From the NCBI GenBank assembly GCA_902616855.1, contig CACMUL010000002.1:124001-188000 (forward strand): DNA of 64,000 nt, given 5' to 3'. This DNA comes from an uncultured Alphaproteobacteria bacterium. Its GTDB lineage: Bacteria; Pseudomonadota; Alphaproteobacteria; HIMB59. Positions 29,980 through 40,444 of this stretch are shown piece after piece. Made by a program: the position numbers and the translations under genes. The first letter of the stretch is position 1; every line of letters begins with the position of its first letter. The notes beneath the pieces are model-generated. The model saw nothing but the letters and a program-made list of their open reading frames with translations. It searched no databases and was not told the origin of the DNA.

Positions 29980-30594
29980 ATGACATTCGAAATTCTAACT
30001 ACACCCGTAAACTCACCTGCAAGTCTTATTTTCCAGCAGTGCTTGGCTGAAGTTGACCCTGATAATAGGTCTCTAAACTCTGCAATGAATGAGGTGGGTG
30101 GTTATTTTTTAGATAAGTCTGAGACCTCTCCACTCTCTAATGAGTTATGGAATAAAGTTTTAGATCAAACAAAAAATGAAACATTATTGCCTCAAATTGA
30201 TGAGGAGCACGATCCTTTATTAAGTCAATTACCAATTACTTTAAGATCCCATTTAAAAAATAAAAATATTAAGTGGAAATCTTTTAAGGATGTTAAGGTT
30301 GCTTCTATACTCCCCAAGGACAACAATGAAAAACTAGAACTTATCCACGTAATGCCTGGTGCAAAAATTCCTCAACACACACATGAAGGTAATGAAAGTT
30401 TTTTAGTTTTGCACGGTTCTTATAGTGATGAGTATGGCAACTATAAGCAAGGATCTGTTCAAGTAAGAAGTGATGATCATAATCATACACCTGTTGGTGA
30501 TGCAAAAACTGGTTGTATTGGACTCGCTTATACTCATGGTAAAATTAAATTCTCCGGTAAATTTGGTAAGCTACTAAATTTAATCGCTAACTAA
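29980..30594 (+). CDS. ChrR-family cupin anti-sigma factor
   Basis: Cupin HTHEGNESFLVLHGSYSDEYGNYKQGSVQVRSDDHNHTPVGDAKTGCIGLAYTHG; directly downstream of ECF sigma. Confidence 0.85.
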   Translation: MTFEILTTPVNSPASLIFQQCLAEVDPDNRSLNSAMNEVGGYFLDKSETSPLSNELWNKVLDQTKNETLLPQIDEEHDPLLSQLPITLRSHLKNKNIKWKSFKDVKVASILPKDNNEKLELIHVMPGAKIPQHTHEGNESFLVLHGSYSDEYGNYKQGSVQVRSDDHNHTPVGDAKTGCIGLAYTHGKIKFSGKFGKLLNLIAN

Positions 30595-30600
30595 TTTTAA

Positions 30601-30999
30601 TTAAAAAATATATAGAATATGCGCTGGAGCAATACCGGCCGTTAGTATTAACCTTAAAATGAAATAATCAGTTTTAATTATTTTTTCTTTGAAATAAAAG
30701 AAGAAATCAAAGCATAAAACTATAAAATAACCTGCTATAAAAAGCCCTATAGTTTCACCAAATTTTAAGTCAAATGCTAAAACCAAAAATGCATAAACAG
30801 CTGGGCAAACACTAAACAAAATTGCAATATTATTTTTTGATTGAAGATAAACACCCCAATACACTGCACCCAAAAATGACATTATGACTGCAGAGTAATA
30901 AACGAACATGTCTTTATCAAAATCGAGAAATATTAAATCGATGTTGTAAAAACAAAGATAAAAAGGAATTAAACCAGGAATACCTATAAGGTAAATCAT
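30601..30999 (-). CDS. DUF3429-like integral membrane protein
   Basis: IPGLIPFY..., FLGAVYWGVYL motif, multiple TM. Confidence 0.65.
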   Translation of the reverse strand: MIYLIGIPGLIPFYLCFYNIDLIFLDFDKDMFVYYSAVIMSFLGAVYWGVYLQSKNNIAILFSVCPAVYAFLVLAFDLKFGETIGLFIAGYFIVLCFDFFFYFKEKIIKTDYFILRLILTAGIAPAHILYIF

Positions 31000-31238
31000 T
31001 CTTGATAAAGTTTATCGATTTGCTCTGCTAAATCTAGGTCTCTTTGGGTAACTTTCTGAACGTCGTGAGAAATAAGAGAAATGGTAACAGTACCGTAATC
31101 TAAAATAATTTGAGGATGATGATTTTTTTTCTCAGATAACATTGCTACTTGACTGGTAAAGGCGAAGCTTTTTCTGTAGTTTTTAAATTCAAAAGTTTTT
31201 GTTAGTCTTCCCTCATTATCTTTTGGCCAATCAGTCAT
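30996..31238 (-). CDS. 4a-hydroxytetrahydrobiopterin dehydratase (PCD/PhhB-like)
   Basis: FTSQVAMLSEKKNHHPQIILDYGTVTISLISHDVQKVTQRDLDLAEQID. Confidence 0.9.
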   Translation of the reverse strand: MTDWPKDNEGRLTKTFEFKNYRKSFAFTSQVAMLSEKKNHHPQIILDYGTVTISLISHDVQKVTQRDLDLAEQIDKLYQE

Positions 31239-31241
31239 AGC

Positions 31242-32279
31242 TTAAGGTGCGGGTGATGGATTGTTTTCATGTACATCATTAATTTCATCAATAATTTCTT
31301 TTGATAATTCTATATCTACTGAATTTATATTTTCTTTCAACTGATCCATTTTTGTTGCACCAATAATATTACTTGTGACAAACTCTTGTTGGTTAACAAA
31401 TGCAAGTGACAATTCAGTAGGGGTAAGCCCGTTATCCTCTGCAATTTTACAATATTGCTCTGTAGCAACAATTGATCTATCATTGGTGTACCTAGTCCAA
31501 TCCTCCCAAATTGTTAAACGTGCACCATCGGGTTTTTTTGAATTTCTATATTTTCCAGTTAACACACCGCAAGCTAAAGGTGAGTAAGCTAACAAACCTA
31601 CCTGATCTCTAATGGATATTTCAGACATACCAACTTCATAAGTTCTGTTTAGTAAACTATATGGATTTTGGACAGACATAACTCTTGGTAAATTTTTATA
31701 TTTAGACAAATTAATGTAATTAGACAAGCCATAAGGAGTTTCATTAGATAAGCCAAGATATCTAATCTTACCTTGATCGATAAATTTTTTTGCTGTCTCT
31801 AAGATTTCTTCAAATGGGGTCCATTCTTTTTCTTCTTTATAATTTTTATATCCCAACCTTCCAAAAAAATTTGTTTTTCTCTCTGGCCAATGTAGTTGAT
31901 AAAGATCAATGTAATCTGTTTGTAATCTTTGAAGACTACCTTCTAGTGCTTCGGTGAAATGTTTCTCATTAAATTGTAGACCACCTCCTCTAATCCATCT
32001 TACATCAGGGCCTGCGACTTTTGATGCTAATATTACTTTCTCTCTGTTATTTTTTTGTTTAAACCAATTTCCAATTATTTTTTCAGTGGCACCATATGTT
32101 TTTTCTTTCCCCTTAACTGAATAATATTCCGCGGTATCAAAGAAATTGACCCCTTTTTCCATAGAATAATCCATTTGCTCAAACGCCTCATTTTCTGTAT
32201 TTTGCTCGCCCCAAGTCATCGTACCAAGACAAATAAGGCTTACTTGTAGATCAGTATTTCCTAAGGGTTTAAATTTCAT
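31242..32279 (-). CDS. Aldo/keto reductase (Tas-like)
   Basis: MKFKPLGNTDLQVSLICLGTMTWGEQNTENEAFEQMDYSMEKGVNFFDTAEYY; GLLAYSPLACGVLTGKY. Confidence 0.92.
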   Translation of the reverse strand: MKFKPLGNTDLQVSLICLGTMTWGEQNTENEAFEQMDYSMEKGVNFFDTAEYYSVKGKEKTYGATEKIIGNWFKQKNNREKVILASKVAGPDVRWIRGGGLQFNEKHFTEALEGSLQRLQTDYIDLYQLHWPERKTNFFGRLGYKNYKEEKEWTPFEEILETAKKFIDQGKIRYLGLSNETPYGLSNYINLSKYKNLPRVMSVQNPYSLLNRTYEVGMSEISIRDQVGLLAYSPLACGVLTGKYRNSKKPDGARLTIWEDWTRYTNDRSIVATEQYCKIAEDNGLTPTELSLAFVNQQEFVTSNIIGATKMDQLKENINSVDIELSKEIIDEINDVHENNPSPAP

Positions 32280-32350
32280 AAAAGATTCATACGGTTTTAC
32301 TTGAAAAATATCAAGATAATAGCCATATTAAAAATAATTAAGGAGAAATA

Positions 32351-33058
32351 ATGGTCGAATTAAAACAAAATACATATTCGCAGTCACAATCTACTGTTAT
32401 AGATCAGGGCTTAAGAGATTATATGATGAAAGTCTATAACTACATGACATCTGGTTTAGCAATAAGTGGTCTTGTGGCATGGGGATTTTCTCAGTCTCCT
32501 ACTTTAATGGGGGCTATTTATGGCACAGCACTTCAATGGGTTGTAATGCTCGCTCCACTTGGGTTTATTTTCTTTTTAGGTGCAAGATTACAAAAAATGT
32601 CCACCTCTGCAGCTCAAATGACATTTTGGGCTTTCGCTGCTGTGATGGGAATTTCACTGTCTTATATATTCATAGTTTTCACTGGCGTAAGCATTGTTAG
32701 AGTATTTTTAATCACAAGCTGTACATTCGCTGCGATGAGCATCTATGGATATGCAACTAAAAGGGATTTAACCAAGTTTGGTTCATTTCTTATGATGGGG
32801 CTCATTGGAATTATTATTGCTAGTGTTGTAAATATATTTTTACAAAGTTCAGCGATGCAATTTATAATTTCTTGTGTGGGTGTTTTAGTATTTGTGGGTT
32901 TAACTGCTTACGATACTCAAAGAATTAAATCAACTTATTATCAAGTTGCTGGAACTGCTTTTGCAGGAAAAGCTGCCATCATGGGTGCACTGACATTATA
33001 CTTAGACTTTATAAACCTATTCATAATGTTGATGCAATTATTTGGTCAAAGAAGATAA
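32351..33058 (+). CDS. Bax inhibitor-1/YccA family membrane protein
   Basis: LRDYMMKVYNYMTSGLAISG; GLTAYDTQRIKSTYY; ALTLYLDFINLFIMLMQLFG. Confidence 0.93.
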   Translation: MVELKQNTYSQSQSTVIDQGLRDYMMKVYNYMTSGLAISGLVAWGFSQSPTLMGAIYGTALQWVVMLAPLGFIFFLGARLQKMSTSAAQMTFWAFAAVMGISLSYIFIVFTGVSIVRVFLITSCTFAAMSIYGYATKRDLTKFGSFLMMGLIGIIIASVVNIFLQSSAMQFIISCVGVLVFVGLTAYDTQRIKSTYYQVAGTAFAGKAAIMGALTLYLDFINLFIMLMQLFGQRR

Positions 33059-33080
33059 ATAAATTTCAAATTTAATTATT

Positions 33081-33109
33081 AAGGGGTCATTATTGGCCCC
33101 TTTTTTTTT
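33081..33109 (+). terminator. Rho-independent terminator
   Basis: AAGGGG...CCCCTT stem followed by TTTTTTTTT, just after the BI-1 family gene. Confidence 0.8.
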
Positions 33110-33155
33110 ACTAAATTAACGTATCAATTTTTTAATTAGTCATTAATATCCTCGC

Positions 33156-34040
33156 GTGATTGGATACATCTTAGCAATAGGTGCTGCAGCTACGTGGTCT
33201 ATGGTTGCTTTATCAGCAACTAGAATTGTCAGATATTTTGGAAGTTATAATTATAACCTTTTAAGATTAATAGGAATAGTAGTCCTCTTCTTACCCTACA
33301 TTATAGTAAATTGGGATCCAATTTATTTCAATAAATCAATATTCATAGCAATATTTTTATCTTCGGTAATAGGCATTATAATAGGAGATACATTTTTATT
33401 TGTGTGCCTCAAAAGGCTTGGGCCTAGAAGGCAAGCTTTATTATTTTCCTTGCAAATACCCTTTACTATCATTTTAGCAAAAATATTTTTACAAACACTT
33501 CCATCTATGGTTGAGCTATTTGGCTGCTTTTTAATTTTTTTTGGAATCATAGTTGCAATACAGTTTAATCGAACAATTCCCGATGATGACTTAGAAAATA
33601 TTCAAGGAAACAAATATATAGGACTGATTGCTGGTGTTGGTCTAGCACTGTGCCAGGCTATTGGAATCATTCTTATGAAACCTGCACTTGAGGTAACAGA
33701 CCCAATCATTGTGTCTTATGTAAGAGTTTTAATAGCAGCGATATTGATGTTTTTTAGCTTAGGATTTCTGAAAAATAATAATCTTTTAGAAAGAATGAAA
33801 GATGTTAAAAAAACTTTTTATAGTATTTTTCTTGGCTTTATGGGAATGGGTGTTGGAATGACTATGTTAATAATTGCTCTTAAAAATGGAGATCCTGGAA
33901 TTATTTCAACTTTATCAAGCACAATGCCAATTATGATAATACCGATATTATGGTTTGTTACTAAAAATTATGCAGGGCATCTAGCTGTAATAGGCGCTAC
34001 GCTTACTTGTTTTGGAGCAGGGATAATTTTTTTAAATTAA
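33156..34040 (+). CDS. EamA/DMT family transporter (GTG start)
   Basis: About 10 TM in two EamA-like halves (GDTFLFVCLKRLGPRRQALLFSLQIPFT; GDPGIISTLSSTMPIMIIPILW). Confidence 0.85.
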   Translation: MIGYILAIGAAATWSMVALSATRIVRYFGSYNYNLLRLIGIVVLFLPYIIVNWDPIYFNKSIFIAIFLSSVIGIIIGDTFLFVCLKRLGPRRQALLFSLQIPFTIILAKIFLQTLPSMVELFGCFLIFFGIIVAIQFNRTIPDDDLENIQGNKYIGLIAGVGLALCQAIGIILMKPALEVTDPIIVSYVRVLIAAILMFFSLGFLKNNNLLERMKDVKKTFYSIFLGFMGMGVGMTMLIIALKNGDPGIISTLSSTMPIMIIPILWFVTKNYAGHLAVIGATLTCFGAGIIFLN

Positions 34041-34468
34041 TCCGAGCCTTTCTCAACGTTGACTATTTTTAGATCCTTTGTTTTTTTAATTTGTGTTTGT
34101 AATATTTTGTTTAAGGGATCCTTACCTAAGTATTTTTTAAATTTTTTCTGACTTTGTGTAGCTTTATCTGTATTACCCTCAGTTATTGCAACTAATGTCT
34201 CTCTTAGATGTTCAAGACCTTTTTGCTCATTTGAGGATTTGTAGCGCATATATGCAGCTCGTGGATAAATAAAAAGCTTCGTAAATGCATAAGAAAACAA
34301 AATTAAAAGAATAAGAAATGTTATTAAGACAAAAAGGAATTGGACAATGGGAATACTCAGTTGCCAAATTCCTAAAACTAGTGAGAGATTGCCAGCATTG
34401 TTAAACAGATAAAAAAGAACACCGTAACCACTTATAAAAATTATTAAAATTATTAGAAGTCTTATCAT
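34037..34468 (-). CDS. HemY N-terminal-domain-like protein (short, 143 aa)
   Basis: Two TM then AAYMRYKSSNEQKGLEHLRETLVAITEGNTDKATQSQKKFKKYLG, HemY_N-like; next to a mitofilin-like gene. Confidence 0.6.
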   Translation of the reverse strand: MIRLLIILIIFISGYGVLFYLFNNAGNLSLVLGIWQLSIPIVQFLFVLITFLILLILFSYAFTKLFIYPRAAYMRYKSSNEQKGLEHLRETLVAITEGNTDKATQSQKKFKKYLGKDPLNKILQTQIKKTKDLKIVNVEKGSD

Positions 34469-35259
34469 TAAATCATATTCTCAAGAAAAATTTGATTATC
34501 GCTGTAGATTTGGGCTAGTTCATAAGAAGATTTAAAAAATATTTTTTGATTAGGGTTTAATTTCTCATATTCAATTATCGCCTTTGTATATTGTCGATTA
34601 TACATTGCATTAATAAATGATGGTAAGGGTTCTAATGAATTTTTTGTTATCTGAATTTCAAATATATTTTCAATAATTCTTTTAAGCCATTGAAAATTAT
34701 TTTGTTTCATAAACTCATTTTGTATATATGTATTTTCATTAATTTGTAATTGCTGTAATGAATATGTATAGTCTGGAATAGTTAGTAATTCTTTAAATTT
34801 TTCTTCATTAAAAAATAAATATTGATTTTGAAGTTTTTGAATATTTTTATTTCGAATTTGCTGTTGATCAATATTAACTATAATCTGATTTATTGACAAA
34901 ATTAATTCATATGCTTCATCATTGGATAATGTAATTTGTTGTGGCTCTGGCTCAACAACAGTAGTTTGGGGTATTTCTTGAACATTTTTTGCTAACTCTA
35001 GTATAAGAGACTCAAGACGATCTACTTTATCTTCGAGTTCTTTGTTATTTAAGTCATTAACAGACGTTGTCTTTTTTTGAACATTTGGTGATTGAGTTTC
35101 TTGATTTAATTTGCTGATTTGAGACTCATCAAATATTAAAAGGTTATTTTGATACAAGTAGCCTCCTGCTACAGTTATAATGATTAAAAATATAACTATC
35201 AGGAAAAGATTTCGTTGTAGAAAACTTTTTTTACTGTCATTTTTTTGATTTTCAGACAT
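34468..35259 (-). CDS. Mitofilin/Mic60-like single-TM coiled-coil protein
   Basis: N-terminal TM, coiled coil, C-terminal region; position next to the HemY_N gene as in alphaproteobacterial heme operons. Confidence 0.5.
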   Translation of the reverse strand: MSENQKNDSKKSFLQRNLFLIVIFLIIITVAGGYLYQNNLLIFDESQISKLNQETQSPNVQKKTTSVNDLNNKELEDKVDRLESLILELAKNVQEIPQTTVVEPEPQQITLSNDEAYELILSINQIIVNIDQQQIRNKNIQKLQNQYLFFNEEKFKELLTIPDYTYSLQQLQINENTYIQNEFMKQNNFQWLKRIIENIFEIQITKNSLEPLPSFINAMYNRQYTKAIIEYEKLNPNQKIFFKSSYELAQIYSDNQIFLENMI

Positions 35260-35288
35260 TCAATAAGAATCTATATTTTTTTATAATA

Positions 35289-36305
35289 ATGAAAGTTTTA
35301 GCAATAGAAAGTTCTTGTGATGATACATCTATAGCAATTGTAAATGATGATAAAACTGTTGAGTTTCTTGAAACAATTAATCATAAGAAATTTCATAAAG
35401 ATCTTGGGGGCGTCATACCCGAAATGGCAGCACGACAGCATTTAGAAATTCTAGATATATTAGGTAAATCAATTAAAAAAATTAATTTTTCCAAAATTTC
35501 AGCAATAGCTGCAACATTTGGACCTGGGCTTATTGGTGGATTAATTGTGGGGTCATCTTTTGCAAAAGGTTTGTCAATATCTAAAAACGTCAAACTTGTT
35601 GCCATTAATCATTTGCAAGCACATTTATTATCGCCTCGACTTGTATCTGAAATTAAGTTTCCGTATTTATGTCTACTCGTCTCTGGAGGAAATACTGCAT
35701 TAGTATTGGTTAAAAATTCAAAAAGTTTTATCACTCTTGGATCAACAATTGATGACTCAGCAGGTGAGTGTTTTGATAAAGTGGCTAAAGGGCTGGGGTT
35801 GGGGTACCCTGGTGGGCCAGAAATAGAACACTTAGCATTAGGTGGCAATATTGAGAAGTTTAAACTCCCAATGCCTTTAACAAAGAAAAATAATTGTAAT
35901 TTTTCTTTTTCAGGTTTAAAAACAGCAGCACTAAATACCATCAAAAATAATAAAAAAACAAAATTATTTCTTAGAGACTTTTCGGCTTCGTTCCAACATA
36001 CTGTATCTAAAGTGTTAGAAATAAAAATATTAAATAGCATTAAACTCTTACAAAAAGAAAATATTAAAATTAATGATTTTTCTATTTGTGGTGGAGTAGC
36101 GGCAAATAAATATTTAAATACTGAACTTAAAAAACTTATTTCAACAAAGAAACTTAATTTTCATCAAGTACCTTTATCTTTATGTACCGACAACGCTGCA
36201 ATGATTGGTTGGAACGCTATTGAATATATGAAAACTAGAAAAACCAAATTAAATAATTATAATGTTAGACCATCACCCAATATATTAATACATGAACACT
36301 TCTAA
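35289..36305 (+). CDS. tsaD: tRNA N6-threonylcarbamoyladenosine synthase TsaD
   Basis: MKVLAIESSCDDTSIAIV, GPGLIGGLIVG, INHLQAHLLSP, GGVAANKYL. Confidence 0.96.
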   Translation: MKVLAIESSCDDTSIAIVNDDKTVEFLETINHKKFHKDLGGVIPEMAARQHLEILDILGKSIKKINFSKISAIAATFGPGLIGGLIVGSSFAKGLSISKNVKLVAINHLQAHLLSPRLVSEIKFPYLCLLVSGGNTALVLVKNSKSFITLGSTIDDSAGECFDKVAKGLGLGYPGGPEIEHLALGGNIEKFKLPMPLTKKNNCNFSFSGLKTAALNTIKNNKKTKLFLRDFSASFQHTVSKVLEIKILNSIKLLQKENIKINDFSICGGVAANKYLNTELKKLISTKKLNFHQVPLSLCTDNAAMIGWNAIEYMKTRKTKLNNYNVRPSPNILIHEHF

Positions 36306-36720
36306 AAATTATTGGCTTCTAAAATCAGAGCCTAGTTCTTGGTCATGGGATCAACAAAAAAAGAAAAAAACTGAACATTGGGATGGTGTTAGAAATTACC
36401 AGGCAGCAAATAATATGAAAAACATGAGAAAAGGTGATGAGTGTCTGTTTTATCACTCAGTAACAGAGAAGGCCATAAAGGGAATAGTTAGGGTTACTAA
36501 GGAATATTATCCAGATCACACAGATAAAAAGGGAATATTTGGAATGATTGATGTAACTTATGTCAAAGATCTAAATGAAGTTTACTTATCAGAAATTAAA
36601 GCAGACCCATTTTTCCAAGATTTTCCGCTCGTAAAACAAGCCAGATTAAGTGTGATGCCTGTAACATTGAAGCAATGGAAGAAATTAATTAGTATGAGTG
36701 AAAAAAATGAGAGAATTTAA
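36292..36720 (+). CDS. EVE domain protein
   Basis: [17 protein letters not shown]...[28 protein letters not shown]. Confidence 0.93.
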   Translation: MNTSKNYWLLKSEPSSWSWDQQKKKKTEHWDGVRNYQAANNMKNMRKGDECLFYHSVTEKAIKGIVRVTKEYYPDHTDKKGIFGMIDVTYVKDLNEVYLSEIKADPFFQDFPLVKQARLSVMPVTLKQWKKLISMSEKNERI

Positions 36721-38623
36721 ATTATCTAATCCACTCTTATCAAAAGAACAATATGAAAAGATGTATACAGAGTCTTTTAATGATAAAGAGCAATTCTGGT
36801 CTAAAGTGGCAAAATCTCAACTAACGTGGTCTAAAGATTTCACTAAAGTTAAAAACACCGACTATGACGGTGACGTATCTATTAAATGGTTTGAGGATGG
36901 TGAATTGAACGTTTGTTATAACTGTGTCGATAGACATGTGGAAACACAACCAAATGAAATAGCAGTTATTTGGGAGGGAGATGATACTAGTAAAAATAAA
37001 ACTTACACCTATAAAGAACTAAAGTCAGAAGTAAGTAAATTTGCAAATGTTCTTAAAAAACTTGGTGTACGAAAAGGCGATGTAGTAACAATTTACTTGA
37101 CTATGATTCCTGAAGTTGCATTTGCTATGTTGGCTTGTGCAAGAATAGGTGCAGTTCATTCAGTAATATTTGGGGGCTTCGCCCCAGAGTCAATAGCAGG
37201 ACGAATTAAAGATTGCAAATCACAATTTGTAATTACAGCTGACGAGGGTGTTCGAGGTGGAAAGATAATTCCACTTAAAAAATATATTAATACAGCTTTA
37301 GAGAGTTGTGATAGTTCCATAAAGACTCTTGTAATTCGGTATACAAATACTCAAGAGGAATTACATAAAGATAACAATTTTTATTATGATGAATTAATTA
37401 AAGAAGTAGACGATCAATGTGTATGTGTATCAATGAATGCAGAAGCTCCTCTTTTCATTTTATATACATCTGGTTCTACAGGTAAGCCAAAAGGTGTTCT
37501 TCATACTACAGGGGGATATTTAGTTTATGCCTCATTTACGCATAAATACTCTTTTGACTATCATCCAGGTGATGTTTACTGGTGCACCGCCGATGCTGGA
37601 TGGATTACAGGACATTCTTATTCTGTTTATGGTCCGCTCGCAAACGGTGGTAAAACATTATTGTTCGAAGGCGTTCCTAACTATCCAGACTTTTCTCGCT
37701 TTTGGGAGGTTTGCGATAAATACAAAGTTAATATTTTTTACACAGCACCTACTGTTTTAAGGTCTTTGATGAAAGAGGGTAATTCATATATTGAAAAATG
37801 TGATTTAAGTTCTTTAAGAATTTTGGGGACGGTTGGCGAGCCAATTAATCCTGAGGCTTGGAGTTGGTACTCAACGGTAGTAGGTAAAGATAAATGTCCT
37901 ATTATAGATACCTGGTGGCAAACTGAAACAGGAGGACATTTAATATCCCCAATACCTGGGGTTTCGAAACTTAAACCTGGTAGTGCAACCAAACCATATT
38001 TTGGAATTGAAGCTGCAATTGTAGACGATAGTGGAAATATTTTAGAGGGTGAGTGTGAAGGTAAGCTATGTATATTAGATAGTTGGCCAGGTCAAATGAG
38101 AACTGTATACGGTGATCACAAGCGTTTTACTGATACATATTTTAGCCAGTACAAAGGAAAGTATTTTACAGGCGACGGATGTCGAAGAGATAAAGATGGA
38201 TTTTATTGGATTACTGGCAGGGTTGATGATTGCATAAATGTGTCAGGTCATTTGCTTGGGACAGCAGAAATTGAAAGTGCTTTTGTTGAACATGAACTTG
38301 TTTCTGAAGCTGCTGTAGTAGGATACCCACACGATATTAAAGGTCAGGGTATTTATGCTTATGTTACTACAAAAACAGGTGTGGAAGTTAGTGAAGACTT
38401 GAAAAAAGAACTCATTCAATGGATAAGAAAAAAAATAGGGCCCATAGCAACTCCCGATAAATTACAATTTTCTCCTGGGCTTCCAAAAACTAGGTCGGGT
38501 AAAATAATGAGAAGAATTTTAAGAAAAATTGCCTCTCAAGAAGAGGACCAACTTGGTGACACGTCTACATTAGCTGACCCAAATGTTGTACAATCTTTAA
38601 TAGACGGGTCTAAAAATATCTAA
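36698..38623 (+). CDS. acs: Acetyl-CoA synthetase (start probably Met at codon 1 or 4)
   Basis: [50 protein letters not shown]. Confidence 0.95.
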   Translation: MKKMREFKLSNPLLSKEQYEKMYTESFNDKEQFWSKVAKSQLTWSKDFTKVKNTDYDGDVSIKWFEDGELNVCYNCVDRHVETQPNEIAVIWEGDDTSKNKTYTYKELKSEVSKFANVLKKLGVRKGDVVTIYLTMIPEVAFAMLACARIGAVHSVIFGGFAPESIAGRIKDCKSQFVITADEGVRGGKIIPLKKYINTALESCDSSIKTLVIRYTNTQEELHKDNNFYYDELIKEVDDQCVCVSMNAEAPLFILYTSGSTGKPKGVLHTTGGYLVYASFTHKYSFDYHPGDVYWCTADAGWITGHSYSVYGPLANGGKTLLFEGVPNYPDFSRFWEVCDKYKVNIFYTAPTVLRSLMKEGNSYIEKCDLSSLRILGTVGEPINPEAWSWYSTVVGKDKCPIIDTWWQTETGGHLISPIPGVSKLKPGSATKPYFGIEAAIVDDSGNILEGECEGKLCILDSWPGQMRTVYGDHKRFTDTYFSQYKGKYFTGDGCRRDKDGFYWITGRVDDCINVSGHLLGTAEIESAFVEHELVSEAAVVGYPHDIKGQGIYAYVTTKTGVEVSEDLKKELIQWIRKKIGPIATPDKLQFSPGLPKTRSGKIMRRILRKIASQEEDQLGDTSTLADPNVVQSLIDGSKNI

Positions 38624-39788
38624 TTTATCAGATATCTCAAATTTATTTTACTCAATCAAAAGAATTGATCAAGGAAGTAGCATCGATAATGCTTTAAATA
38701 CTTATCCTAAACTAAAGAGAAATTTTCTTTTTTTTATAATTCAAGAGTATTACAGAAATTACGAAAATTTAAATCAAGTACTTTTAAAATATACAAATAA
38801 TAAAACACCAAAAAAGGTTTTAACAATTTTAAAAATTAGTTTAGTGCTTATGTTTTTTTCAAATAAGCCGCATTATGCTATTGTGAATGATACAGTTGAA
38901 GCTAGTAAAGAATTTAAAAAAGATGGATTAGTGAATGCTGTATTGAGAAGTGTATTAAGAGACAAAAATAATATACAACTTGGAAAATTTATTTATCCTA
39001 AATTTAAAAAAATAGTTGATAAAGTTTTTTCTAGTAAATCTATAAGAAAATATATTTATCAGACTCTTTTTGAAAAACCTATAAACTATCAAGTAAGTCT
39101 TAAAGATCAAAAAGATGCTATATACGAAAAAAGAGTTTTTTTATTGGAAAAAAAAATTAAGTCAAACTGTTATGTTCAAGATATAGGAAATTTTGAAATT
39201 ATCAGATCAACGATATCTTTTTATAATGACAAAAATATATTAGATATCTGTGCTGCTCCTGGTGGGAAAAGTATATTGTTGCAATCTTTTGGTTTTACAG
39301 TATGTGCAATTGATAAATCACAAAATCAAATAAATAAATTTTATGAGAATTTAAGACGATTGAAGTTAAACTTAAATATTAAGAAAATTGATTTTTTAAA
39401 GGAAAAATATTTAGTTAAATATAACTCAATACTTTTAGATGCCCCCTGTAGTGCACTCGGAACTTTCAAAAGGAACCCTGACGTAACAAAAAAAGTCGAT
39501 CAAGCTCAAATTAAGAAACATCAAAAAACTCAAATAGAAATACTTGAAAAATCGTTGAAAATATTAAAAAAAAACGGTTTTTTAGTATATATTGTATGCT
39601 CATTTCATCCTTTTGAGACAATCGATGTCATTGATAAAATTTCACAAAAACATAACAATATTAAAATACACAATATTAACTCAGAAAAAATGATAAAAAG
39701 AAAAAATGGATATTTTATTAATCCATTGAAGTTTAAGAATTTTGGAGGCTCTGATATTTTTTTCGTATCAGTTTTAGAAAAAAAATAA
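38616..39788 (+). CDS. rsmB: 16S rRNA (cytosine-C5) methyltransferase, RsmB-like; ORF track start 38844 truncates the NusB-like N-terminus, which is open in frame from 38604 without ATG/GTG/TTG
   Basis: [33 protein letters not shown] (motif with PC and C nucleophile positions); upstream in-frame translation [60 protein letters not shown]. Confidence 0.8.
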   Translation: MSNLSDISNLFYSIKRIDQGSSIDNALNTYPKLKRNFLFFIIQEYYRNYENLNQVLLKYTNNKTPKKVLTILKISLVLMFFSNKPHYAIVNDTVEASKEFKKDGLVNAVLRSVLRDKNNIQLGKFIYPKFKKIVDKVFSSKSIRKYIYQTLFEKPINYQVSLKDQKDAIYEKRVFLLEKKIKSNCYVQDIGNFEIIRSTISFYNDKNILDICAAPGGKSILLQSFGFTVCAIDKSQNQINKFYENLRRLKLNLNIKKIDFLKEKYLVKYNSILLDAPCSALGTFKRNPDVTKKVDQAQIKKHQKTQIEILEKSLKILKKNGFLVYIVCSFHPFETIDVIDKISQKHNNIKIHNINSEKMIKRKNGYFINPLKFKNFGGSDIFFVSVLEKK

Positions 39789-40444
39789 TGTCGATAATTA
39801 TTTCCCCATCAATTTTAGGTGGCTCTTTCTCTAATATGGAAAAAACTATATTAGAAATCAACAAGTCTAGAGCGGAATACATTCACTTCGATGTTATGGA
39901 TGGAGATTTTGTACCTAATTTAACATTTGGTCCCCAGTTTATATCTAATTTGAGATCATACTCTAACAAGGTATTTGATGTACATCTCATGATAAATAGA
40001 GTTGAAAAATTTATTGATGATTATATCGAAGCTGGATCAAATATTATTTCTTTTCATATAGAAATTGATGATGATATAAAAAGTCTTATATCTAAAATAA
40101 AAAATAATAATATAAAATGTGGGATTGCAATTAAACCCAAAACCCCATGGGATAACATTGAACCTTACCTAGATGATATTGATCAAGTTATCGTAATGAC
40201 AGTAGAACCCGGATTTGGCGGGCAAGTCTTTATGAACGATCAAATTAATAAAATTAAAAAAATATCTGAATACATTAAATCTAAAAATTTGGATGTTAAA
40301 ATAGAAATTGATGGTGGAATAAATTATGAGACTGGAAAAACCTGCATTGAAGTTGGAGCAGATATCTTAGTGGCTGGTTCATTTCTATTCAAACAAGAGG
40401 ATCTTATTAAAGCCACTAACTCTCTATTTGATACATTGAATTAA
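39788..40444 (+). CDS. rpe: Ribulose-phosphate 3-epimerase
   Basis: ISPSILGGSFSNM, HFDVMDGDFVPNLTFG, VMTVEPGFGGQ, EIDGGIN. Confidence 0.96.
   Translation: MSIIISPSILGGSFSNMEKTILEINKSRAEYIHFDVMDGDFVPNLTFGPQFISNLRSYSNKVFDVHLMINRVEKFIDDYIEAGSNIISFHIEIDDDIKSLISKIKNNNIKCGIAIKPKTPWDNIEPYLDDIDQVIVMTVEPGFGGQVFMNDQINKIKKISEYIKSKNLDVKIEIDGGINYETGKTCIEVGADILVAGSFLFKQEDLIKATNSLFDTLN

Noticed and set aside
35393-36040. Antisense ORFs 35393..35605 and 35609..36040 in tsaD
   Set aside because: Complement of conserved tsaD coding sequence; no independent support.
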